This document shows positions 39,259 through 48,283 of a DNA stretch of 64,000 nucleotides, piece after piece. Within the stretch, counting starts at the first letter, position 1, and each line of letters starts with the position of its first letter. A program made the position numbers and the translations under genes. The DNA comes from Endozoicomonas sp. Mp262 (lineage in GTDB: Bacteria; Pseudomonadota; Gammaproteobacteria; Pseudomonadales; Endozoicomonadaceae), in the NCBI RefSeq assembly GCF_025643335.1, contig NZ_CP092489.1, forward strand, positions 4,846,501-4,910,500, in the 5' to 3' direction. The notes beneath the pieces are model-generated. The model did no database searches. It was not told the origin of the DNA and was given only the letters and a program-made list of their open reading frames with translations.

Positions 39259-41340
39259 TCAACTAGGCGCCTTGGGGGAAATTCCCAGTCGCTTCATTCT
39301 GGACAGCAGCGTGGTTCTCTTAATGCCCAGCCGCTGAGCTGCCCCCCTGGGACCGGCCACCACGCCATTACAGGCTTTTAAAGCCTGAATAATGGCTTCC
39401 CGGTCATGTGGACCTTGATCAAAACTAAAAGAGTCGTATGAGCAGGTATCGTCAGGCTCAGCCTGATTAAGACCGGGTAGCGCCGATAAGGTATCCTGGC
39501 AGGTTCGTGCTTCCTGGTAGGAGACATTCAGGACATTACCCCGGGTTAGGATTACTGAACGTTCAATAACGTTGCGTAACTCCCTGATATTGCCCGGCCA
39601 GGGCTGGGCACATAGCCAGGTCATATCATCTTCTGAAATACTGGTGATATTCCGGTTCATCTTCCGGGAAATGTCTTCGGTAAAGTGCTTGACCAGCAAG
39701 GGGATATCATCCCTTCGCTTGCGCAATGGTGGGAGCATGATGGGAAATACATTCAGGCGATAATAAAGATCACTTCTGAATTTTTTGTCCTTAACCATCT
39801 TGAGCAGATCGCAATTAGTGGCAGCAATCACCCGTACATCCACAGAAACAGGTTGATAACTGCCAATCCGCTCCACCTCACTTTCCTGTAATACCCGCAG
39901 CATTTTAGGCTGTAAATCCAGCGGCATATCACCAATCTCATCCAGGAACAGGGTACTCTGGTCCGCTCGTTCAAAGCGACCGGCCCGCCGTGCCAGGGCT
40001 CCGGTAAAGGCCCCTTTTTCATGGCCAAAAAGATCACTCTCAAACAACCCGGAAGGCACCGCAGAACAGTTCATTTTCACCATCTCGCGGCTGCTGCGCT
40101 GACTAAGCCGGTGAATGGCCCTGGCCACCAGTTCCTTGCCTGTACCGGTCTCACCAAGAATCAGCACAGTGCATTGGCTATCGGCCACCATCGATGCTTT
40201 TTCCAGCACCTGATTCATGACACTGCTCTGGCTAATGATTTCGCTGAACACTTGGTGTTTATGAACCCGGGTATCCAGGGAAACACGGTTTAAAGGCATG
40301 GCCGATATGTGTTCTTTCTGATACACCTGCACACTATGCAGGGTCATTGCCGTTCTGGCGGCAATTTTCTGTAGCAACGCGAGATCACAGGAATGAAAGA
40401 AACCACACTCCCGATGACCCAGCCGGATAACACCATGGGGCTGGTTTCTGAAAATCAATGGCAAAATACAGATGCCGTTCAACTCATCCTGAGTGTTATT
40501 GCAGATAAATTGAGGTTCCAGTGTATTCAATGCTTCCAGCTCATGGGCACACTTGTTGCCTGCATCCTCAATAGTGTAGGCAACTCGACTGTCCTTACCA
40601 GGTCGAATGGTGTAACACTCAAACACATTCAGTTTTTTTGAAAAGTATTTAAGGCTCACATACTCAATGTCAAAATAGGTTCGAAGGGAACCCGATAAAT
40701 CAGTAATCAAGCTCTCAATGTTATCCTGACTGATCACCGCATTGGTGACATCCACCAGAATCTGGCAATAGTCACGCTCTGAACGAAGGGCCACAGCCTG
40801 CTGGCTATAACGCTCCCGGCGCAACACACTATTGAGAATCGTGGTAATCAGGTATGAAAGTTGTTTCAGCTTTTTCAGTATCTCATCCGAGAAAGCCCGG
40901 GCCTGATAACTGATATATTCAATCCCACCCAAATGGGTACCTGATGTCAGGGGGAACTGACAATAGGATTGCAGGCTGGAATAAGGTTTTAAGGACTTGA
41001 GGACTGGAAAGTGAGTGGTGAAATATTCACCTTCCATCAAATTGATAATTTCCCGTTCACCATTATCATGGGTAGGCAACAGGCAACCAGGATTAGCCAG
41101 TTTAATACCCCGTCGGGTTTCCGGGTTAATACTGAAAATAGTACACCCTGCGCCCAGATAATCGTGAATCACCAGATTGATCACTGAAATTTTAACAAAA
41201 TCCAGATCACACTGATTAAGGATTTCAACAAATGCAAGACAACTCTTTGCCTCAAGAAGCTTATCAGACAGTGCAATAAAGTTATGATCCCACTTCGTGT
41301 CCACTTCATTAACAGGCAGCTGCGTCGACTTGTACTTCAT
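39259..41340 (-). CDS. fhlA: Formate hydrogenlyase transcriptional activator FhlA
   Basis: Sigma-54 enhancer-binding protein that senses formate and activates formate hydrogenlyase genes. 693 residues, essentially the E. coli FhlA length. The N-terminal ~350 residues fit two GAF-like sensor domains. The AAA+ domain has Walker A GETGTGKE (396-403), the sigma-54 contact loop GAFTGA (443-448) and Walker B TLFLDEIG (463-470). A C-terminal Fis-type HTH includes RGAAQRLGIKRTTLLSRMKRLGI. It follows fdhF on the same strand, so it may be partly autoregulated through the hydN promoter. Confidence 0.95.
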   Translation of the reverse strand: MKYKSTQLPVNEVDTKWDHNFIALSDKLLEAKSCLAFVEILNQCDLDFVKISVINLVIHDYLGAGCTIFSINPETRRGIKLANPGCLLPTHDNGEREIINLMEGEYFTTHFPVLKSLKPYSSLQSYCQFPLTSGTHLGGIEYISYQARAFSDEILKKLKQLSYLITTILNSVLRRERYSQQAVALRSERDYCQILVDVTNAVISQDNIESLITDLSGSLRTYFDIEYVSLKYFSKKLNVFECYTIRPGKDSRVAYTIEDAGNKCAHELEALNTLEPQFICNNTQDELNGICILPLIFRNQPHGVIRLGHRECGFFHSCDLALLQKIAARTAMTLHSVQVYQKEHISAMPLNRVSLDTRVHKHQVFSEIISQSSVMNQVLEKASMVADSQCTVLILGETGTGKELVARAIHRLSQRSSREMVKMNCSAVPSGLFESDLFGHEKGAFTGALARRAGRFERADQSTLFLDEIGDMPLDLQPKMLRVLQESEVERIGSYQPVSVDVRVIAATNCDLLKMVKDKKFRSDLYYRLNVFPIMLPPLRKRRDDIPLLVKHFTEDISRKMNRNITSISEDDMTWLCAQPWPGNIRELRNVIERSVILTRGNVLNVSYQEARTCQDTLSALPGLNQAEPDDTCSYDSFSFDQGPHDREAIIQALKACNGVVAGPRGAAQRLGIKRTTLLSRMKRLGISPKAPS

Positions 41341-41368
41341 TGATTACTTATATCCCAGGGCATGAATC

Positions 41369-41404
41369 ATACCAGTTAAACAGCCAAGGCTGTTTAACTG
41401 GTAT
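41369..41404. terminator. Long perfect hairpin between fdhF and fhlA
   Basis: A 17-bp perfect stem (beginning ATACCAGTTAAACAGCC) with a 2-nt centre lies directly after fdhF. No U-run follows in the direction of transcription, so it may be an attenuator or mRNA stabiliser rather than a full terminator. Confidence 0.55.
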
Positions 41405-41416
41405 CGGGAATTGCCC

Positions 41417-43561
41417 TTAAACGCAGGCTGCTTTCCGCAACTTGGACTTCAGACCGCTGTACTCAACCTGTACATGGTTTTCAGCCCAGCCCTGATCAGC
41501 AATCCGCTCCACCTTCACCGCACAATACTTGTACTCAGGTGTACTGGAAATCGGGTCAAGATGCTCAATGGTCAGCTCATTACAAGCGCCTATCCACCAC
41601 TGGTAGGTCATGTAAACCACACCCTTGTTAACCCGCTCATTCCAGGCAGCACGGCTGATCACCTTGCCACGGCGGGAAGATACCCAGACCAGTTGCTGAT
41701 CACGGATACCCAGATCCCTGGCATCATCAGGATGCATCTGCACATAACCCGGCTCATCTGCCAGGGTTTGCAGGGCAGAGCAGTTACCGGTCATGGAACG
41801 ACAGGAATAATGGCCCACTTCCCGGACGGTAGACAGCACCAGTGGGTACTCACTGTCCGGCTGCTCCAGGGGTGGACGCCATTCAGCAGCAATCAGCTTA
41901 CCCTTACCCGTATCTGTGGTGAACTTATTACCCTTAAACAACCAGGAAGTACCTGGATGATCGTCAGTAGGGCAAGGCCACTGAACTGACTTCAACCCTT
42001 CCATCTTTTCGTAGGTTGCGCCTGCATACAGCGGACACAGCGCACGAATCTCATCCCAGATTTCCTTGGTATTGTTATACGACATGGAGTAACCCATTGC
42101 CTCGGACATCAGGCAGAAAATTTCCCAGTCAGTCTTGACGTTATCCGGTGGGTTAATCGCCTTACTGAAACGCTGGAAACCACGGTCTGCACTACTATAA
42201 ACCCCTTCATGCTCACCCCAGCTGGTCGCCGGGAAGATCACATCCGCCATTTCTGCGGTCTGGGTCATAAAGATATCCTGAACAATCACCAACTCCATAT
42301 CGGAGAGAGTCTTGCGCATAGCTGCCAGATCTGCCTCGGTCTGGGCAGGATCTTCACCAAAGATATAGAACGCCTTACATTCACCGTCGTGAACCTTATG
42401 GTTCAGGTTCGTGAGGCGATAGCCGGGCTTGGATGACAGAGGTACACCCCAGGCCTTCTCGAACTTGGCGCGGATAGCATCATCGGCAACGCTCTGGTAA
42501 CCGGGATATTGATGGGGCAGCATCCCCATATCGCAGGTACCCTGAACGTTATTCTGACCACGAACCGGGCCGCAGCCCACACCCCGACGACCAAAATTAC
42601 CGGTGAGTAGTGCCAGGCCTGCCAGCCCTCTCACCACATCCACCGCCTGGCCATACTGGGTTACGCCCATGCCCCACAGAATCATGGATTCAGAGGCGGC
42701 AGCATAAGTACGGATAGCCTTACGAATATCAGCCGCAGGAACACCGGTGATTTCTTCGGCATATTCCGGTGTGTACTTGGCCACAACCTTACGGAATTCA
42801 TTAAAGCCTTCCGTATAGTTGGCTACATACTCACGGTCGTATAACCCTTCCTCAATCAGCACATTGGCAAAGGCATTCACCAGCGCCATATTAGTGCCAT
42901 TCTTCAGCGCCAGCCACTGGTCGGCAGTCCGGGCAGTTTCAATCTTGCGCGGATCACAGACAATAATCTGGGCACCATTCTGACGGGCCTTGATAATATG
43001 TTTTGCCACAACCGGATGAGAATCAGCCGCATTGTAACCGAATACGAGCAGACACTTGGTGTCTTGAATTTCAGTAATGGAGTTGCTCATGGCTCCGTTA
43101 CCTACAGTGGTCTCCAGACCGGAGACAGAAGGTGCGTGTCACACCCTTGCGCAGTGATCCACGTTATTGGTGCCGAGGGCGGCACGGGCAAACTTCTGCA
43201 TAACGAAGTTAGCTTCATTACCGGGCCCACGGGCAGAGCCGGTGGTCATGATGGCATCGGGGCCGTAGGTGGCCTTAATGTTTTTCAGCTTACTGCTGGC
43301 AAAGTCAATGGCTTCTTTCCAGGATACCGGCTCCAGTTCACCACCCTTCTGACGACGGATCATGGGATTTTTCAACCGGGGTGTCAGCAGGTTGGTATCG
43401 TTCAGAAAGTCCCAGCCATAGTAACCCTTCAGGCACAACTCACCCTGATTGGTCCGGCCATTGGCAGGCTCTGCACCTACTACCTTGTCGTTTTCCACGA
43501 GCAGATCGAGCTTGCAACCTGTCCCGCAATACGGGCACACCGTATTTACTTTTTTCATCAA
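41417..43561 (-). CDS. fdhF: Selenocysteine formate dehydrogenase H
   Basis: Oxidises formate to CO2 and feeds electrons to the hydrogenase. The gene reads as one 714-residue protein if the in-frame TGA at 43141-43139 is decoded as selenocysteine. E. coli FdhF is 715 residues with Sec140; here Sec is 141, or 140 from the second Met. The context is HCARV-U-HAPSVSGLETTVGNGAMSN, as in known enzymes. The 4Fe-4S motif CPYCGTGC is at the N-terminus, and the bis-MGD-binding part includes FGYNAADSHP and the C-terminal molydopterin dinucleotide domain (PGYVQMHPDDARDLGI). It lies 24 bp after hydN. Conventional gene calling would split it in two. Confidence 0.96.
43098..43141 (-). promoter_or_regulatory. 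Selenocysteine codon and SECIS-like hairpin in fdhF
   Basis: The TGA codon occupies 43141-43139. Immediately downstream in the message a perfect 6-bp stem GUCUCC / GGAGAC (43126-43121 and 43115-43110) closes a 5-nt loop GGUCU. The GGUC loop matches that recognised by SelB in E. coli fdhF. Outer pairing (CCU with AGG) extends the stem, with internal bulges. It is placed about 15 nt after the UGA, as expected for bacterial SECIS elements. Confidence 0.85.
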
Positions 43562-43584
43562 TAATTCCTCAAATGCCTATAGCA

Positions 43585-44121
43585 TCAGATCACGTCAGCC
43601 ACTGCCAAAGCGGCAGCATCACGTTTTCTGGCATTTGCCTGCTCAACATCAGCAGCCGTTTCGATACGCAGGGCACCCGTAGGGCAAACCCTGACACAGG
43701 CAGGACCCTTCGGATTGTCGCTGCACAGATCACACTTGATGGCCTCTGCCCTGGTTTCCTTAACTGTCAGAAGACCCGTGCCTTTTGCAGTACTTTTTGT
43801 GACAATCTGCATGGCACCGTAAGGACAGGCAATGGCACAGGTCTTACAACCAATGCACTTTTCCTGCTGTACCTTGATCTGGTTATCTTCACGGTAGATT
43901 GCCTTGTTCGGACACACCTGAGCACAAGGTGCATCTTCACACTGACGACACATGACCGGAACAGTAACCTCGGCATTCCTTACCAGCTGCAACCGCGGCG
44001 TAAAACTGGCAGAATCAATAGCATTAACAGTATTTGCTGCCTGGTGCGAAACAACGCAGGCTACTTCACAGGTGCGACACCCAATACAGGACTGGGAGTC
44101 AGCAAAAATAAACGTATTCAT
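43585..44121 (-). CDS. hydN: Electron-transfer 4Fe-4S protein HydN
   Basis: A ferredoxin-like subunit that carries electrons from formate dehydrogenase H. 178 residues when started at the ATG at 44121 (product MNTFIFADSQSCIGCRTCEVACV), matching the HydN/HycB start. A purine-rich ribosome site (GGGAAAGGG) lies just upstream. An extra 31-codon open frame upstream is rejected. Four cysteine clusters of the CxxCxxCxxxC type are visible: CIGCRTCEVAC, CRQCEDAPCAQVC, CIGCKTCAIAC and CDLCSDNPKGPACVRVC. It is first in the run hydN-fdhF-fhlA-fdhD-hyp. Confidence 0.93.
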   Translation of the reverse strand: MNTFIFADSQSCIGCRTCEVACVVSHQAANTVNAIDSASFTPRLQLVRNAEVTVPVMCRQCEDAPCAQVCPNKAIYREDNQIKVQQEKCIGCKTCAIACPYGAMQIVTKSTAKGTGLLTVKETRAEAIKCDLCSDNPKGPACVRVCPTGALRIETAADVEQANARKRDAAALAVADVI

Positions 44122-44329
44122 CACCCTTTCCCTGTAGAACCCACAAGACCCAGTCTGTTCTGCTGCGATGGCAATCAATGAGCTGCAATGTCCTGCAACC
44201 CTCACCACAGACATCCGGGCCTAACAGATTCCTGTGACCACCTTTTCGGAATAAAACCTGATAAAAATCAAAGGTGGGTGATCAGAATAACCCGACAACA
44301 GCGTTGTCAGGCTTGAGTGAGTCATTTAA

Positions 44330-44346
44330 TGCATTTAGCATGCCAA
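44330..44346 (-). promoter_or_regulatory. Sigma-54 promoter upstream of hydN
   Basis: On the minus strand the sequence TTGGCATGCTAAATGCA has the -24 GG and -12 GC separated by exactly 10 nt, fitting TGGCAC-N5-TTGC. Transcription would start near 44319, about 200 nt before hydN. Formate hydrogenlyase operons are classically sigma-54/FhlA-dependent, and fhlA lies in this operon. The enhancer position is not certain. Confidence 0.7.
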
Positions 44347-44683
44347 TATTTTAAAAGGACGGAATAATCAGGGAAATAGACCTATTTCCCCTTGTCCCCA
44401 GCGCCCCCGCCGGGAGTACATACCGGATGCTTCTGAGTAACTTACCCTACAATTCTTAGTTCTACTGTATTGACCTTTTTAAAATCATCGTAAAAAACCC
44501 TCTTATTGGGATGAAAGTGACTCATAGATGTTCAACCGCGCGTAATCTGGGGCGCTTCCAGCTATTCCACTCCATCAAGTTTTCAAGTCATCACTTTGAA
44601 TTAATAGTTGTATCCATTACTACAGCCATAGCTTCTCATGCCACCACCAAAGCTATACTCATGACCAAACTAATAACTTCTGC

Positions 44684-44711
44684 TCGATTTTCGTCAAAAA
44701 TGACGAAAATC
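44684..44711. promoter_or_regulatory. 28-bp palindrome, possible regulator site
   Basis: Perfect inverted repeat: CGATTTTCGTCA, a 4-nt AAAA centre, TGACGAAAATCG. It lies ~340 bp upstream of the hydN sigma-54 promoter and ~250 bp upstream of the AbiL-type ATPase gene. A near-copy occurs at 50328-50357 on the far side of the accessory island. Remote position upstream of a sigma-54 promoter is compatible with an activator site; this is inference. The rest of the 44222-44961 spacer shows no convincing gene. Confidence 0.5.
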
Positions 44712-44880
44712 GTCACGCTCGTGACACACCTCAAAAATAGTAGGAAGTTATTACTCCATCTGGAGCCAGCGAACCTATCATCCAGTCCCTGAGGGAATAC
44801 TTGATTTAATCTGTGACTACAAACTTAGGGGCTGTTTAACCGTATATATTGTTTCAAGTACACACAAAACAATAAAATAG

Positions 44881-44889
44881 TGCTATAAT
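44881..44889 (+). promoter_or_regulatory. Extended -10 promoter for the AbiL-type ATPase gene
   Basis: TGCTATAAT, a consensus -10 (44884-44889) with an upstream TG. The -35 region is weak. The transcript would start near 44896, about 65 nt before the ATG at 44962. Confidence 0.55.
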
Positions 44890-44961
44890 CGTGAGAAGTA
44901 GGCCAAATAAGACTTTTTAATCTGAAAACCAAGTTTAACCTGACAAGATACCAATAAAGCA

Positions 44962-46182
44962 ATGATCATTGACTTCACTATCGAGAACTTTCGATCAATC
45001 AAGACTGAGCAACTACTTAGTCTATTCGCTGAAAATAAGCCTAAGCACCATGCGGGTAATATTGCTTATATTGGCAACGACAATCTAGGCATTCTTAGAA
45101 CATGTACTATTTATGGCTCTAATGCAGCTGGTAAAACCAATATAATCAAGGCTTTTGAAGCATTGGTCTATCTGGTTTGTGACAGTGGTGACCTAAAAGA
45201 AGGGGATCTTATTACGGCCTACGATCCCTACTTATTATCAAACACAACCAAAGACGAACCTATTCGATTTGATATTGAGTTTTATGCTGGGGAGCAACGA
45301 TATCGTTACCAAGTCACGTTTACCCAGCTAGAAATTTTATACGAAAAGCTTGAGTACTTCCCTAACACCCGTGCAGCAGTACTGTTCGAAAGAAACTCAC
45401 CCAGTCAATGGAAGAGTGTAAAATTTGGAGAACACTATAAAGGTGGCACCAGGCAAGTACCCTTTTTCTCAAATAGCACCTATCTTGCTAAAGCAGGCAA
45501 CAGACCAGATACTCCTAATTTAATTAGGGATGTATACGACTTCTTCAGAAAAAAAACGATGACCGTAAGCTTCAATAAGACTGTAGGTGTATTTGACTGG
45601 GATCAGGACAAGTCAATTTGTTCTATTATCAATACTTTTTTACAGAAAGCTGATCTTGGCATCAACCGATTTGAATTAGAAAAAAAGGAAGTAGGAGATC
45701 TTAGGTTTCCTGAAGGAATGCCGGAAGATATAAAAAAGAAGCTTATTCAGGAGTTTTCCAAAAATTCCTTTTTTCTTCATGAGATGGATAATGGTGAACT
45801 AGTCCGATTAGAGAATAAGCAAGAATCAAGCGGCACTCGTCGTTTATTTAAATTACTTCCATTTTTTATCAAAATTTTGCGTGATGGTGCAGTATTATTC
45901 ATTGATGAAATTGAAAGTAGTTTTCACCCTCACCTAGCAGAACTTATCATCAAACTATTCAACGATCCCCTAGTTAATAAGCAATATGCGCAGCTAATTT
46001 TTACTACTCATGACTTAACGTTAATGTCCCCAAACACCATGCGCAAAGACCAAATCTATCTTGTGTCAAAAACCATACAAGAGGGAACAACGATCCAAAG
46101 CCTGGATGACTTTGAGTCTTCGTTGAAAGATCAAAGTCCATTTGCAAAGTGGTATAATGAGGGGCGATTAAGTAGTGTATAG
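44962..46182 (+). pseudogene. AbiLi/RloA-like ABC-type ATPase, 3' end cut off by an IS
   Basis: The ATPase partner of a two-gene AbiL/RloAB-type defence system. As it stands it has 406 residues ending RLSSV; the last three residues come from the IS. The native protein would have 422 residues: the missing 19 codons are found intact at 47535-47594. Walker A is GSNAAGKTN (52-60), ABC-like signature SSGTRR (289-294), Walker B VLFIDEIE (311-318) and a switch His in FTTHD (350). The N-terminal MIIDFTIENFRSIK is typical of AAA_15/SMC-like nucleases' ATPases. All catalytic motifs remain, so loss of activity is likely but not certain. Confidence 0.85.
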
Positions 46183-46198
46183 ATTGCTTTCGAATAAT

Positions 46199-47247
46199 TT
46201 AACCATCCAGTCGGACAGTATTAGAAAATGAGATCATATACTCCTCTCCAAATGAAAAAAGCACCCGTTCAACTTCTTTTTCAAATTCCGCAAAGCTCTT
46301 GATTGACAAGAGGTTGAGCCATTCATACTTTATTTTCCTCCACAGGATTTCAATCAGGTTGAGCTCAGGTGAATATGTTGGCAGAAAGCAGACCAGCAAT
46401 TTCTTTTCAATCATCCAGTCATCAATTCTGGCACAAAACTTTTTGCTGGTGTGAATGCTGGCATTATCCACCATAACTACCGTGTAACGATCATTTGAGC
46501 TGTATTTTTCATCTGCCATTTTCTCTGCAAAGTCATCAAAGGCCGCAATCACCGTATCGCTATTCACTGAACCCACAACAGGATAATGAAATAGCTCACA
46601 GCTTCGGTTCATAAACCCCAGTACGTTGATGCGTTTACTTTTGACTGATGGTATTCTGAGCTGCTTTCCTTTTTCCTGCCAACCGTATGGCACACAAGGT
46701 TCCTGGGTAAAGCCGGACTCATCAAAATAAAATAAATTGATTAACCCTTTGCTCTCGGCTTCCTGGGCATCTTTCAGAGCAGTTTTACAGTCATGGAATT
46801 GCTCTTCGTCCCGTTTATGTTTGCATGATTTACGGAGTCTTTTGTAAACCAGCCCTGCTTTTTTACAATGTTTGCCAGAGTAATTTTTGATGAAGATTTA
46901 CCGGTTTCATCCTCGATCTTGGATTTGACATACGATAAGCGACGAGGCTCTTCAGCCACTAATTCTTTTATGCGTTGCACTTCGGATTCGTCATATATGC
47001 ACGGCCTACCGCCACCATGCCCCTTGTACAAGGCACGAATACCATATTCTTCCCAATCATCAATCCACTGAGAAGCAGTTTGATATCTAATTTCAAGTAT
47101 TTCGGCAATTTGCTCAAGGGTAAAGCCACGATTGCTCAATAAAAGGCTATGGGCTCTTTCCCTTATACATCTCAGAGGTCCGTAGTGTTTGGCGAATTTC
47201 AAAGTTAATAAAACAGCTTCATCAGTGATTGTAGTGACGTACTTCAT
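46199..47247 (-). CDS. IS630 family transposase, two frames joined by -1 frameshift
   Basis: Frame A (47247 to 46774) encodes the N-terminal HTH region (LEQIAEILEIRYQTASQWIDDWEEYGI). Frame B (to 46199) encodes the DDE catalytic part: first Asp in FYFDESGF, second in VVMVDNASIHTSK, Glu in YSPELNLIEILWRKIKYEW. At 46858-46864 the message has A-AAA-AAG in register; shifting -1 there yields the expected continuation KKAGLVYKRLRKS. The joined product is ~349 residues, normal for IS630. The shift is probably programmed, as in several IS families; a recent 1-base mutation is the alternative. Confidence 0.85.
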
Positions 47248-47532
47248 AGGGAGAGGGATTTAAAGACCAGTACTCTCTTTATAATAGAGTAAATGTATCA
47301 TTCAATAGCTATCTGATCGTTAGATCAAGAAGTAGATTTCTCGTACTGGCCGAACATCCAGTTTATTTGAAACCAAACTATGACCTACTTAGGGAGAGGG
47401 ATTTAAAGACCAGTACTCTCTTTATAATAGAGTAAATGTATCATTCAATAGCTATCTGATCGTTAGATCAAGAAGTAGATTTCTCGTACTGGCCGAACAT
47501 CCAGTTTATTTGAAACCAAACTATGACCTACT
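47247..47532. repeat. 143-bp perfect tandem duplication
   Basis: Two identical 143-bp units (47247-47389 and 47390-47532) each begin TAGGGAGAGGG, contain a TATAAT-like box and end with the IS630 terminal repeat. Each unit is bounded by TA on both sides. The unit holds the transposase leader and the IS end, so the IS has two right ends in tandem. Confidence 0.95.
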
Positions 47533-47534
47533 TA

Positions 47535-47594
47535 GGGGCAATTCCCAGCATTAACTACAGGGATATTTCCGAAGCCCTCAAAGGATCGTTTTAA
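47535..47594 (+). pseudogene. Orphaned last 19 codons of the AbiLi/RloA-like ATPase
   Basis: Immediately after the IS630 right end and TA the sequence reads G-AIPSINYRDISEALKGSF-stop, in the frame that continues the ATPase from RL (codon 403). SINYRDISEALKG-like ends are typical of RloA-type ATPases. One base separates this stop from the rloB ATG, showing the two genes originally formed a coupled operon. The AAAGGA at 47580-47585 serves as rloB ribosome site. Confidence 0.85.
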
Positions 47595-47595
47595 C

Positions 47596-48252
47596 ATGCC
47601 AAAGCCTAAAAAAAAGCAGAAAAAAAGTCCCGTAAAACCAGTATTTAAAATATACTGTGAAGGGGAAAAGACCGAGCCTTATTACCTTCGAGGCTATATC
47701 AATGAGTACCACTCTGGCAGGCGCACCCTCTTTGTCATACCAAAAACCAATAAAAATACTCCAGTACAACTGGTTGATGAAGCAATAGATGAAAAACAAA
47801 AGGGCAACACAGGAGATATTTACTGGGTGGTATTTGATCGTGAATCTACAACCAAATATTCTCATAAACTGCACACAGAAGCCAGACGCAAAGCAAAGAA
47901 GAATGGAATAGAAATTGCCCTTTCTAATGTTTGCTTTGAGTTCTGGCTACTACTACATTTTGAAAAGACAACAGCTGCTTATAACAGCTATGATGACCTG
48001 ATAAGAAAAAGCAATCTTAAAAAATATCTTAAAGAAAGAGGTATCGAAAACTACGATAAAGCCTTAACAATCCTTTACAATGAAGTTAGTAAAGAAAATG
48101 GCGTTCAAAATGCGATCATTAATGCAGAGCAAGTCAACAAGCAGATTTCCGAAGCTGCTCAACAGGGAGAGGAGGAGCCTCACTTCCTTAACCCTTATAC
48201 AGACGTATACAAGCTGCTAAGCAGCATGAGAGAGTTCTCGAAAAGTAACTAA
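47596..48252 (+). CDS. RloB/AbiLii-like protein (TOPRIM-like nuclease partner)
   Basis: 218 residues with the RloB domain seen in AbiLii. The N-terminal basic tail leads into FKIYCEGEKTEPYYLRGYI, with the acidic residue of a TOPRIM-like fold (Glu24 region). DIYWVVFDRES follows (Asp81, Glu83), then the family block NVCFEFWLLLHFE (111-123). RloB/AbiLii proteins act with an ATPase in phage-triggered abortive infection; the exact chemistry is unsettled. It is intact but now separated from the ATPase gene by the IS630 element, so its transcription may depend on the IS. The IS66 element starts 32 bp downstream. Confidence 0.85.
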   Translation: MPKPKKKQKKSPVKPVFKIYCEGEKTEPYYLRGYINEYHSGRRTLFVIPKTNKNTPVQLVDEAIDEKQKGNTGDIYWVVFDRESTTKYSHKLHTEARRKAKKNGIEIALSNVCFEFWLLLHFEKTTAAYNSYDDLIRKSNLKKYLKERGIENYDKALTILYNEVSKENGVQNAIINAEQVNKQISEAAQQGEEEPHFLNPYTDVYKLLSSMREFSKSN

Positions 48253-48283
48253 ATCATCGTCTTCTTAGCAAACCCACCAAAAC

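Larger units (their letters stand above)
46171..47532 (-). mobile_element. IS630-like element inserted at TA in the ATPase gene
   Basis: The element is flanked by TA (46169-46170 and 47533-47534), the classical IS630/Tc1 target. The ends are long imperfect inverted repeats (left AGTAGTGTATAGATTG, right complement AGTAGGTCATAGTTTG) that stay similar for ~55 bp. The right end exists twice because of a 143-bp tandem duplication; with one unit the element would be 1219 bp, and as found it is 1362 bp. It contains one transposase gene in two overlapping frames. It separates the ATPase gene body from its last 19 codons. Confidence 0.9.

Noticed and set aside
43090-43139. A nonsense mutation splitting the formate dehydrogenase gene
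   Set aside because: The stop is TGA at the exact selenocysteine position with conserved flanks and a SECIS-like hairpin.
44559-44568. CAGCTATTCC, matching 10 bases of the IS4-like terminal repeat
   Set aside because: No partner end, no duplication, and the match breaks at base 11; probably chance.
44511-44792. 93-codon plus-strand frame upstream of the ATPase gene
   Set aside because: No ribosome site or family similarity, and it spans the palindrome; treated as spacer.
44826-44837. TAGGGGCTGTTT, similar to the end of the 20370-20637 element
   Set aside because: Only about ten bases match and no second end is visible nearby.
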